Assembly (NCBI GenBank): GCA_037447655.1
Contig: JBBHKE010000417.1
Span: forward strand, 124,001 to 188,000
Direction: 5' to 3'
DNA length: 64,000 nucleotides
From: Zygnema cylindricum
Taxonomy: Eukaryota; Streptophyta; Zygnematophyceae; Zygnematales; Zygnemataceae
Below the pieces are notes generated by a model that saw nothing but the letters and a program-made list of their open reading frames with translations, was not told the origin of the DNA and did not search any database. This document shows positions 1 through 10,185 of this stretch, piece after piece. How positions within the stretch are numbered: position 1 is the first letter of the stretch; the number at the start of each line of letters is the position of its first letter. A program made the translations under genes and the position numbers.

Positions 1-760
1 CGGTACAAGATGGTACACATGTCGTTGTAGTTCTTGTACGGCCATGGTACTGCATGGCGGTCCCGCTCTCCCAAAAACTTTCTAAGTCCTAAACCCTAGA
101 TACCTCTTTCAACCCTCTACTACGGGCGTACCTAACCAATCAAATGATTGTACACTACAAGAAGGAACAAATGGCGCTATACTTCTTGTACGGCCGTAGT
201 ACAGCATGGCCGTCCCACTTACTCTTATCAATTCCTGAGCCGTAATTCCTCTGGGCGTAATATCCGCCATCCACTCATATTTGCCACTTGTTATCCGATG
301 ATGTTTCCTCCATAAACCGCCAAATGTTCACTCTGGTGCATCGGCTCCAATGTGAGCCGTCCGATTTAAAACCAACATTTAATCGTGTCCGTTTAAATAA
401 ATGTTGTTTCGTTCATTCTGTGCGTCCTAGTTAATTTCGTTCATATAAGCTGATCCCATGTACTCTTCGTTCCGTAATCCGTTAAATGGAACACGTCCTG
501 CAGTACATCATTAAATGCATAATAAACCACATGTGTGTAACACTTCATCAAGACCTCATGGATACGACAGAAGACTATTCTGTACGTCGGTCATCGTGTA
601 AGACCTAGGATCAAATCCAGGTCTGGCTGCCTACCTTTTGCAAGGGGCTATGCCTCCTACTCCCTTTGTCTTTTTAAGGCAACCATGGCTGACTTCAGTC
701 TTCACTGACTACGATAAGAGTGAGGACTTAAGACAACCTTGCATAGAGTGACAAAAGTAG
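1..760 (-). repeat. Degenerate LTR remnant related to copia LTRs B and C
   Basis: Read on the minus strand, this stretch follows the same order of blocks as LTR B (22,549-23,546) and LTR C. The blocks are a 'gtagtcagtgaag' segment, 'gccatggttgcctta', a 'tttgatcctaggt' block, 'atcggacggctca' with 'gccgatg' shortly after, and an 'atttgattggtt' block followed by 'agggtttaggactta' and 'gggagag'. The similarity is patchy with many indels, so it is an old copy. It appears to run off the left edge of the window. No element interior is attached, so it may be a solo LTR or the end of an element lying to the left. The orientation follows from the block order; the limits are approximate. Confidence 0.5.
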
Positions 761-1080
761 AAATGTAGACAAATACCCTTTTCAACACATGAAGCTTACA
801 TTCGGAATTGACTTAGGGTGTGTCCCCATTTTCTGCAACTTAGCCAACTTATTTTGTATTTCAACATGGATCCCCTGGACTTAGTTTCCATGTGTCCCTT
901 TGTGTAACAACGAAATTGTTACTTAAAGGTGTGATGATTGAATACCTCGACTATGCCCATAACTGTCGTTAACGTCTACAATTTGTGATGATGCTTGTTA
1001 TTTTATGAAAACCGTTTCTGACGTCGCCTGTCTTATTGTGATATTGTAGGAATCTCTTATTTTAGCCTTTGGAGCTTTAC
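761..1080. other. Non-coding, nothing recognised
   Basis: AT-rich sequence with no convincing reading frame, splice-site series or repeat that I can identify. It separates the degenerate LTR from the tandem repeat. Confidence 0.4.
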
Positions 1081-1270
1081 GGTTGACGAAGATGCGCTTT
1101 GCCTCTGTGTTTTCTGTCTGGTCGTGGTTGAAGAAGATGCGCTTCGCCTTTGCGTTGGTCGACATGAAATGCACAGTTTCATGGTTGAAAAAGATGCGTT
1201 TTGCCAGTATGTCTCTTGTTTTATCGTGGTTGAAGAAGATCCGTTTCGTCTTAGCTAGGTCGACATGAAA
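1081..1270. repeat. Short higher-order tandem repeat, 45/57/45 bp spacing
   Basis: The core 'ggttgaagaagatgcgctt' recurs in degenerate form near 1,081, 1,126, 1,183 and 1,228, giving spacings of 45, 57 and 45 bp. The word 'gtcgacatgaaatg' recurs at 1,158 and 1,259, so the larger unit is about 102 bp repeated twice. All spacings are multiples of three, which leaves open frames on both strands across the array (repeats of KRIFFNH on the minus strand, LKKMRFA on the plus strand). I see no start context, splice sites or family match and do not call a gene. Confidence 0.6.
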
Positions 1271-1448
1271 TGGCATCAAGATCTTAAGACACTAGAAAAA
1301 ATATAATCCTGCCGAAAAGAAACGGACGAAATTGAACAGGTTGTGTACTTCTCTTCGTCGTACTGAACGTAAAAGGACAAAACATAGAGAATTGTTTACT
1401 TTTCCTCATTGCTTGAAATCGTTTGAAAATTTTGAAATTTTTTGACAC

Positions 1449-1453
1449 GTGCG
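1449..1453. repeat. Target site duplication GTGCG (left copy)
   Basis: GTGCG lies directly left of LTR sequence at 1,454 and is repeated at 7,017-7,021 directly right of the other LTR. A 5-bp duplication is typical for copia insertion and fixes both ends of element A. Confidence 0.85.
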
Positions 1454-1930
1454 TAATAAATTAGTGGCCATAACAAAGGAATAAATTAAAACAAAGGAAC
1501 AGAAAAAAAATACAAAGTACATAAAGACAACAAGGACAACTAAGGCTGTCGTGAACTTAGGTTCAAATAATAAAGAATGAATGATTAAACAAAGTGAGAC
1601 GCTTGAGTTTTATAGATGGACTCAAGCGTGTAGGGCGAACTAATCTAAGTCAAGGTATAACTAATTTAGGTATAACTAATCTAGGTACACCTAATAAGTG
1701 GAACTACGATTAATCTAGGTATATCTAGTAGTGGAGGTACAACTAGGTAGAAAGATTCTAAGTGTTTAGTGGGAATCTTTCTACGTAAAGATCATTATGT
1801 ACAAAAAGTACATAAACACTAATTAAAGTGATACACTTAAGACTTAGTGTTCTATGACTAAAAATATCATGTAAAAGGACGAACTAAACATGAGTGTTTC
1901 AATAGTACAGTAGAAGTACGAATTCCAATA
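1454..1930 (-). repeat. 3' LTR of copia element A
   Basis: 477 bp, matching 6,541-7,016 almost base for base. The boundaries follow from the loss of similarity and the GTGCG duplication. In element orientation it begins TATTGG and ends TTATTA, so the usual TG...CA termini are absent. Differences from the other copy are one base in an A run and about seven substitutions. Confidence 0.93.
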
Positions 1931-1957
1931 CCCCCCCTCGATTGAAGCACCAAGATT

Positions 1958-2497
1958 TTAGCCATGTAGGCCAGAAGAGAGAACATGTTTGTCGAATAAA
2001 GGACGAGAAAGAGGTTTGGTAAGAAAGTCGGCAAGTTGATGAGAGGTAGAGCAATGATAAAAAGAGATCGTACTATCAACAATTTTTTCACGCGTAAAGT
2101 GGTATTGTATATCAATATGTTTTGTTCGAGTATGATGGATGGGATTTTTCATGAGGCCGAGAGCCCCTTGAGAATCACAAAAAATAGGAGTGGGAGAAGT
2201 TTGATGAAAAGAAAGATCCGTGAGGAGACGACGAAGCCAAATGGCGGTTTTAGTGGCAGAAGTACCAGCCATGTATTCAGCTTCGGTAGATGAGAGAGCG
2301 ACAGTTGGTTGTTTGCGGGAAGACCATGAGATAAGACCACTACCAAGGGAAAAACAAACGCCATAAATAGAGGGGCGTTTGTCGGTTTGATTTCCCCAGT
2401 CCGCATCGCAAAATCTAACAAGAGAAGTATCGGGAAGAGAAGCAGAGGAAGAAGAAGGTGGAGATGAGGAAGAAGGGAGGGAAAAGGTCAGGCGCAA
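1958..2497 (-). pseudogene. Copia A RNase H domain
   Basis: The translated segment has the copia RNase H signature: a DADW block near the start, then SSTEAEYMA, then ALGLMKNP and HIDIQYHFTREK, with ADFLTKPL near the end. These carry the acidic residues expected of the active site (D of DADW, E of TEAEY). It is the C-terminal part of the Pol polyprotein, which ends just before the polypurine tract. The frame is separated from the upstream reverse transcriptase by disruption around 2,500-2,585, so the polyprotein is not intact. Confidence 0.85.
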
Positions 2498-2584
2498 ATA
2501 TTTAGTGCTTTGGAGGTATCTAAGGACACGTTTTGCCGCATCTAAATGAGTGGAAGTTGCACGATGAGAAAATTGAGATAAAAT

Positions 2585-3420
2585 TCACACAGCAATGCAA
2601 ATGTACGGACGCGACCCCAACATAGCATACATTAACTTTCCTACGATAGACCGGTAAAGGGAACCTACGTCTCCTTGGGCATTCCCATCGGAGGTTTCTT
2701 TTCTGAGTGTAGTATTTGGATCGAGAGGTGTAGAGGCAGGATTACAATTGGACATGCCAAAGGTATCTAAAATATCGACAATATAATGTTCTTGACTCAT
2801 TTGTAATAGACGTTTAGACGTATCCCTTATAATGCTAATACCTAGACAATAGTCAAGGTCACCCAAATCAGTCATTGGCCAATAAGATGCTAACATGACT
2901 TTGACTTTGTGAATTTCCGTTTTACTGGGACCAGCCAGAATTAAATCATCGATGTAGATAATAAAGATTACTAAACTGTCATGTGAACCTTTAATGTAAA
3001 TACCAGTATCTGCACTAATTTCTTTAATACCATCTTTTAATTAATCCGAGACAAGCGTTTTGTGCCACACACGTGGCGCCTGATTTAGACCGTAAATAGA
3101 ATTATTCAAGCGACAGACAAAATCCAGGCGCCTGTTCCATGTAAATGTCTTCTTCAAGATTTTCGTGAAAAAGGCAGTTTTGACTTCAAGTTGTTGAAGT
3201 TCCCAATCGTGTATCGCCGCTAAAAACAAAAGTTTACGAATAGATTCAAATTTCGTGACGGGTACAAAAGTCTCGTGTAATCAATCTCTTCTGTCTGCGA
3301 ATAATCCTTTGCCACGAGACGCGTTTTGTAGTGTTCAACGGAACCATCAGCAAATTTTTTAACTTTAAAATCCCATTTCGAACCAATGGCACGTCGGTTA
3401 GGTGCCATCTCACTAAGTTG
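2585..3420 (-). pseudogene. Copia A reverse transcriptase domain (broken)
   Basis: Fragments of the copia RT are readable in more than one frame. From the N-terminal side they are AIGSKWDFKVK with HYKTRLVAKDYSQ (3,220-3,408), then VKTAFF and IYGLNQAPRVWHK (3,041-3,229), then a YIDDLILAG catalytic block on the minus strand near 2,931-2,960, then LGDLDYCLGI and the SNCNPASTPL region (2,585-2,896). The YIDD motif carries the two catalytic aspartates. Stops and frame changes between the pieces show that it is defective. Confidence 0.85.
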
Positions 3421-4308
3421 TCCAAGTCTGATTCGTCATTAGAGCTTGATATTCTTCATTGGCCGCCAAAGACCAATTGTATGTATCTGGACGCTTTAGA
3501 GCAGATTTTTATTTAATTGGTGGAAATCTAACATCAACAATATTGGCGTGTGCAAGGTTTTTTAGTCACCTTCCAAGTAGGTCGTACATTTTGAGTACTG
3601 CGCCGTACAATCTGTTGCATCTGACCACCAGTCAAAAGATTTGTCATGGAGGATTCCGCAAATTGGTTCCCAAAAACTGGCGCGAAGGGGCGCGTCAAAG
3701 AATTCGTTAGATTTGTTTGGACAGAGGTGGATTATGGTCGTACATCGTCCGCCCGTATTAATGTCGACAATTGTAAATTGTTTGTCGCATTGAAAACGTA
3801 GTCACGCGGCGAAATTTCTGCATAGCTGGTCAGCGCACAGAAAATAATATCTTGAGGCAATCTGTCGTTATTGCCGGTCGGCGCGCCAGCAATGATTTGG
3901 TCAAAATTTGTGGCCGCAGATTTTGGGTCACGTGAAGAGTTTTCGGCCTCAATGATTCGTGTCTGTATAATGGGTGCGGATTTTGCGGCAGGGTTAGCGG
4001 GCACCGAATTCTCCAATGTGACAAAATTTGTATGAACAACGTTGTCTAATTCTGTCATTATGTTTGTTGGATCGTCAGAAGAAAAAACAGGGGGAAAAAA
4101 GAATCAGCGGTGACACGTCTGTAGGGAAATCAATGTTTACAGGTGTAAGAGGAAGATTTGGTACGATTTGAAGAATAAGGGGGTCCTCATTAAAATTGAC
4201 GTCACGTGTGATGATAATACGATGTGTTTTATTACAGTATATGCGGTACGCCTTAGAGTGAGGATAGTATCCGACAAATATACCTTTAATGGCCTTTGCA
4301 CCCCATTT

Positions 4309-4911
4309 TCAATCAGTATTTGTAAGATTTTTGTAATAGGCTTCACTTCCAAAGATGCGGAAGTGAGAAACATTTGGTTTTATTTTATGCCATGCCTCAA
4401 AAGGAGTTTTGTTTTTTAGAGCCGATGTGGGCGACCTATTTCGAATGTAACAAGCCGTTTGTACCGCTTCGGCCCAAAAAGATTGAGGTAAGGAGGCAAA
4501 TTGCATCATGGATCTAGCCATATCGGCAAGGGTTCGATTAAGTCTTTCGGCATCCCCATTTTGTTGAGGTGTATGTGGAGCAGTTAATTCATGAATTATG
4601 CCACATTCTCCTAAGAATTCAGAATATTCATGCGATATATATTCTCGTCTGTTATCACTTCTTAACATTTTTATCCGGGAGGAGAATATATTTTCGACGA
4701 GGGACTTAAAATGTTTGAAATGAGTAAAAGCCTCAGACTTATTTTTCATGAGATATACATGAGTGAATCGTGAGTAATCATCAATAAAGGTAATGAAATA
4801 CACAAAACCACTCAAACTTGATACTCTCATTGGTCCACATACATCACTAGAAATTAAATCAAGAGGAAAATTTGATTCAGAATTGCTTTTTGGAAAAGGT
4901 AACCGAGGCAT
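4309..4911 (-). pseudogene. Copia A integrase core
   Basis: The core holds the catalytic pattern of a retroviral-type integrase: an aspartate in LISSDVCGPM, the FIDDYSR block, LRSDNRREY (usually SDNGGEY), and PQQNGDAERLNRTL carrying the glutamate (E of AERLNR). The downstream SFWAEAVQTACYIRNRSP block is typical of copia. It precedes RT in the polyprotein, as expected. The open segment is about 200 codons and then breaks, so it is only part of an inactive Pol. The sequence between here and the RT (3,420-4,300) is pol linker in disrupted frames. Confidence 0.88.
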
Positions 4912-5271
4912 TTTGCCAATAAAACATCCATGGCAAAAATCTAGAGTTTTAGCATCAAAAGAATCTAAGCCTAAAATAAGGCCTTTACTAAGAGATGCTA
5001 AGCTTTGTCTATTTAAATGGCCATATCATAAATGCCATTTGTGAAAACAAGAGGAGGAAGAAAAAGAAGTTGCTACATTTGCATGCGCTAAATCTCTAAA
5101 AGTTTTTAAAATGTAGAGATTACCGCATTTAGTACCCTTTCCAAGGAAAATGCGATTTGACGAAAAAAATTGAACGTCGATTTCGGATATGACTCCGAAA
5201 CTACCATTTCTGAGCGCCGCACCCACGGAGAAGAGATTTTTTTTGAGTTGGGGAACATAGTAAACGTTCTC

Positions 5272-6558
5272 CTAAATGAGTGGTTGTGAGCTATTCTGGT
5301 TTATTGCCACCTGTCCAACAAAATTTGACGTGAGAATGGAGCTATTTCCAAGTAAAATCCGGAAAGGGGTAGATAGCATTACAAGATTTGTCATGATGGA
5401 TTTACAGCATGACATGTGGTGCGAGGCACCAAAATCTATCAACCAATCATATTTTTTACCTGAAGCATTGAAAGCATACCCATAATCAAGTGGAGGTATG
5501 GGAGCAGGTACGCAATTGATTTGGTTGATGGGTGATGCTACTGGATTCGTTACGTCAGATTGGAGAACAAGAGGAGGTACAGTTGGCGCGAATTGAAAAT
5601 GAGGCGTCATATTGTACCAAGGGGGAGGAGGACCATAAGGACCGTACGAAAGGGTCATGAATGCTGCAGTGAAGTGTCCAACGGAATTGTACGCTACAGG
5701 CGGATTGGGCGACGATTTTGGATTTGGAGAGTTGTTTTTGTTTTGACCACGGCCGCCGCCGCCTGATGCACGTTTACGTTTACGAGCGAGAAGTGGACAA
5801 GCGTGAATAAGATGATATTTTTCTTTCGAATATCTGCAAAAAGTAGAAGATCCTACAGCACCTGAAAAAGATGTTTTTGAAACGACAGAAGTTAGTGCTG
5901 TGGCGTCAGATGATGTAACATGTTTTTTTAATTTTTGTCTGTTTTCTTCATAAATGAGTTGATTGGTTAAATCAGGTAAGGTGACATTCGCAGGATTTTT
6001 GTCTACTGTACCAACAAAAGATTCAAAACTGGGCGGTAATCCTGTCAAAATTACGCTAATAAGATCTTCATGAGTTATAGGATAATTAATGCACTTTAAA
6101 CGTCCAGCGTATGATTGTACTTTTTCTATAAAGGACAACATATCTTCGAACTTATCCTTTTCAAGAAGAATGAATTCGCGTCGAAGGGCCAAACGATGTG
6201 GCCACGTGTCTGTTTCGTACGCGGCGCATAAAAGTCGCCACGCTTCATTTGCGGTTGTCGCGCTTCGTACAAGATTCGCGATTGTTCCATCCAACGACAA
6301 AATGAGACGAGACAAAGCGATGGAGTCCTTTTCTCTCCACGCAATGATTGCAGTTTGGGCGGCAGCAAAATCATCGTCTTCCTCGTCTGGCACGACAGAA
6401 ATGATGACATCTCCTATGACGTGACCCCATAATTTTTCAAAACTGAATAAATGTTGGATGAGAAATTTCCAGTTGTAAAAATCCTGACCTTTAAATTTAT
6501 GCACTGAGTTTGACACGGCCGAAGCTGTGGGCCCATAACCTAATAAATTAGTGGCCAT
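5272..6558 (-). pseudogene. Copia A gag-protease
   Basis: A 428-codon open frame begins MATNLLGYGP. The first six codons lie inside the 5' LTR and the next few are the primer-binding site. The body is a copia-type Gag (YNWKFLIQHLF and later WRLLCAAYETD blocks). A degenerate zinc knuckle C-x2-S-x4-H-x4-C (CRYSKEKYHLIHAC) has lost its second cysteine. The C-terminal end reaches the protease, where the catalytic D-S/T-G-A-S is read as DFGAS. Gag packages the element RNA and the protease matures the polyprotein. Both altered motifs suggest loss of function. The frame closes about 360 codons before the integrase block. Confidence 0.87.
6527..6540 (-). promoter_or_regulatory. Primer-binding site, initiator tRNA-Met anticodon arm type (element A)
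   Basis: Directly inside the 5' LTR the element strand reads GGTTATGGGCCCAC. The plus strand GTGGGCCCATAACC is the anticodon stem-loop of initiator tRNA-Met, including the CAT anticodon. This points to priming by an internal (half) tRNA, as in Drosophila copia, and not by the tRNA 3' end. The same sequence lies at the same place in element B. Confidence 0.75.
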
Positions 6559-7016
6559 AACAAAGGAATAAATTAAAACAAAGGAACAGAAAAAAATACA
6601 AAGTACATAAAGACAGCAAGGACAACTGAGGCTGTCGTGAACTTAGGTTCAAATAGTAAAGAATGAATGATTAAACAAAGTGAGACGCTTGAGTTTTATA
6701 GATGGACTCAAGCGTGTAGGGCGAACTAATCTAAGTCAAGGTATGACTAATTTAGGTATAACTAATCTAGGTACACCTAATAAGTGGAACTACGATTAAT
6801 CTAGGTATATCTAGTAGTGGAGGTGCAACTAGGTAGAAAGATTCTAAGTGTTTAGTGGGAATCTTTCTACGTAAAGATCATTATGTACAAAAAGTACATG
6901 AACACTAATTAAAGTGATACACTTAAGACTTAGTGTTCTAGGACTAAAAATATCATGTAAAAGGACGAACTAAACATGAGTGTTTCAATAGTACAGTAGA
7001 AGTACGAATTCCAATA
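6541..7016 (-). repeat. 5' LTR of copia element A
   Basis: 476-bp partner of 1,454-1,930. It should contain the element promoter. Its last 18 bases (element strand) encode the first six residues of Gag. It is followed outside by the GTGCG duplication at 7,017-7,021. Confidence 0.93.
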
Positions 7017-7021
7017 GTGCG

Positions 7022-10000
7022 AATATGTGTTCTTATTTGTTTAGCCAGGATAACTTAATTTAAAACACATTGCCGATGTGGTTTAAAGAAAAGTTCGAAG
7101 ATGATGTCTCTTGACGTGGCCATGGGTCGAAATACACAAAACGACAACATGTAGTAAATTTTAAGGGCACTTTCATTTGTGCTAAAGTTATAGTTATTTT
7201 ATGTCGTTTTCCTCTATAACTTGGAAAAAAACGAGAAAATCTGCAGTAGTACCAAAATTTTGAAAATACCACCGTACAAGTTGTGTTACCTTATAACTTT
7301 ATATGTACTACAATTTGTCGTTTAGCGCGATGCAATTTGTCGTCTAGAGCGTTTCGAGCCACTTTCGCGTCCTTTCAGCTCATCTTCAAACTTTATATAA
7401 AATCACCTCGCGAGGTGATTTTAAATATAGTTCTATAAGGTGAGCGAATAGGCAGATGCTATTGCACGTGTCGATTTTTTTGACATTTTTTGTGCGCGGA
7501 GAACAAAAAAAAAACCCACTGTACGTTTCCAGGCTGTGCGTGACTTTTTTCCGTACGCTTTTTTCCGTACAGTGGCCGTGGAGGGGTCTCGACCAACGGA
7601 CGCTGTTTTGCAAAAGTGAAGTCCGTGAAAGCGCCCCTCTTTCTCTCCCTCTCCCACTACCACGTCTATCTCACAACTCTTGCAACGAAAAACGTCAATA
7701 ATGGTATTAAATGAAAGATCTCTAAAAACAATTTACCATAGTTCAAAAGTAGGCGTTTTTATGGTAGGCGTTTGGTAGGCGCACAAAACTTGGCACAAAA
7801 CTAGCGTAGATGAGGCATACTGTATGTGTGTGCGTTGTGCACAACCCTGTACGAACGTACGAATCTGACGTATGATCATAGTACAACGCACGCTGCCAGA
7901 CGAATTCTTTTAGCGAATTGACACGGCGTAGGATGACATTCCGCGGGAAAAAAATCCCGGAAAAAAAAAACGCGGACGTAAGTCCTATCGTAAGTTGTGT
8001 TATGGGCTTTTCATGTGATCTTCTTAGATCGCTACTTTGATCAGCGACAGTCCGATCGTCCAAATCTGACGGTTTAAATTAAAAATACCTCAAAACTCAC
8101 GGAAAAATATTTTTTTGTCCGAATGTTTTTCAAAATTTAGACATGATGTTAATTCTCTATCGATCGATGTGCAACTCAACCCTGTTCCTATTTTATTTCA
8201 TTTTGCGGCCAATACAATATGGGTCTTAAGGGCATATTGTATGTTTTGTGTACAATTGGCATATTGTATGGGCGTACGGTCACCTACTTTTGAACTATGA
8301 TAGAAACCGTTCAGCGTGAAGGTGGACGTTTGAACTTGAAGGCGAGTGGAAGTTTCGCAACATTTTGTGTACCGTTTATTTGTCGCATGTTTCGTTACAT
8401 TCTACGCTTGTTGCGCTTACATTGGTACGGAGAATCTTCGCTAGAAACAAAGTTACAAGATTAAAGTTTCAGTTACATGGGAAAGGCGTGGCGTGAACTT
8501 TTGAAAAAGTAATCATGTCCACGTATGCCATTTCACATGCGTTCTATGGTTGACTTGATCCTTTTGCGTCATCTGCATTAAATCATCGTACGCTTTCGAA
8601 CGACACAAAAGGTGAAACTCGAACTGGAAAATAGTTTTTATCGTAATACTATCGCATAGAATCAAACTCGCAAGTCCAGGCCCACCACGAGAGAAAATAG
8701 TACAGCCGTACGGCACGTAGAATTGCCCGACGTTGTGGACACTAAATAATGTTTTTGGGCATCAGCAGCCACGTCTTCTTTTTCGATCTTAATTTTTTTA
8801 ACCGTTTTGTGTTGTATGTCACATCCCTACCGTGTATCTTGCCTGTTAACCGTTTCTTTTTTTTCTTTTCACTTTTTCTCTTTTTTTAGGGGTGTCATCG
8901 TGCTGGAGACTTGGTCCTGCGTTGACTTGTCCCAATTGTCGGTGGTGGGCAAGCCCTCCGACCAGGTGATCGCAACCGCTTATTTTACGCCCCAGAGTAC
9001 AATTTTGTAGTGTCCTCACAGCGGCGGTTGCGTGTCTGCCATTCGGTTCAGTCTTCTGACCGTCAGTTTTGTGTGCCCCGCTTGCATCCGTCCGTCCGTT
9101 GGAATCCGATTTAAGGCCGCCTGTATTTTGCTTGACCATGAAGCAAGTACCGCCACGTCGCTGTCAACATTTCGGTTTGTGCGTGATGCATAATTTCCAG
9201 CGATGACGTCGACTGACCTAGATATGTGCCAGTAGCCCATGTTCGAGCTCTCCACGTCACTTATGCGACACTCATTTCCCAAGATACTCGCCTCGCCCTA
9301 TGATTGGCGAACGACCTTTAGGTGCTGTCGCGGAGGAATATCTTTCACAAACCGCGTTTGGTTCGGTGTCAGATTCACCGGTATACCATGTCTCGTTATT
9401 AGCATGGAGGAATTATTACCGTGGGTTTTATATTACTAATGATTCAATGGTGGATGACGTGGCTGGTTGTGACCCGTTAAAATAATTAGCGTCAAGAGTA
9501 GAAAAATTGTAGAGTCAACACTATAATATTTTTGAGAGGTAAATTCTAGGGGCAACGATGTAATGTCATTGACGCTAAAAATGCTACACGGTATACGTTG
9601 CGTGCAGTTCTCTCATTCCCGCTTTTAGTTATTTCTGTCGCTCACCAATGTCTTACGTGTCGTCACAAAGTTCGCGTACTTTCAACCTTTCGATGTCGGC
9701 GCCTAGAAGGTTCCGTGGCCCTCTCTCACGCCACCTCGATTTTCAGATACTTCCTTCGCGCCGGATGACTTTTAGGACATACTGCTGACAAAGTTCTAAC
9801 GCGCGTCTACATACGGGCAAAGTCTTCCACACTCAACAACATACTCCAACATACGCCGATATTTGCTGACATATTCCAGTATCCGCCAACATCTGCAGAG
9901 ATACATAGTCGCCGTCTGCACAGAATTATTCAAACATACGCAGAACCTTAGATACTTTGAAACTCTGCAGCTCTGCAGACTCGTGACTCTGTACCAGGTA

Positions 10001-10185
10001 GGAGGAAAGGAGGTTGGGAGGAAAAAAGAAGGTCGCGGCGAGAAGAAGGAAAAACGCGGCGATAGAGAAAAAGCAGGGCGGCGAAATTCCTGTAGACGGC
10101 TCTGGCGGACATTACACTTGCGGGAGGGCAGGGGTGGGGCACGAGGGGGGAAGTGTCTTGGCGGGGGAGTGAGTCCCTCAAGGGC
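7022..10185. other. Intergenic region upstream of the DCD gene
   Basis: No protein of recognisable family. It is rich in GTAC/CGTAC words and T/A homopolymers, with a near-perfect palindrome at 7,398-7,423. A long pyrimidine stretch near 8,855-8,890 precedes an AG but leads into no recognisable exon. A purine-rich block (about 9,998-10,090) lies just upstream of the DCD start and could be 5' UTR. Short open frames here look random. Confidence 0.5.
7398..7423. repeat. Spacer-free 26-bp palindrome
   Basis: Centred between 7,410 and 7,411 with core CACCTCGCGAGGTG. The 13-bp arms are perfect, and partial complementarity extends to about 20 bp each side. No gene or mobile-element end is visible next to it. 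Confidence 0.7.

Larger units (their letters stand above)
1454..7016 (-). mobile_element. Ty1/copia LTR retrotransposon A, complete but coding-defective
   Basis: The element is 5,563 bp with near-identical terminal repeats (1,454-1,930 and 6,541-7,016) and a GTGCG duplication outside. On the minus strand the order is gag, protease, integrase, reverse transcriptase and RNase H, which is the copia order. A polypurine tract (gaggggggg) sits just inside the 3' LTR at 1,931-1,939 and a tRNA-Met-like primer site just inside the 5' LTR. The LTRs differ at about seven bases, so the insertion is fairly young, yet the pol frame is broken by several stops and frameshifts. It is probably immobile unless complemented. 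Confidence 0.92.

Noticed and set aside
8807-9010. Exon after the long pyrimidine tract near 8,890
   Set aside because: No protein similarity, no partner exons and no phase-compatible donor; treated as random.
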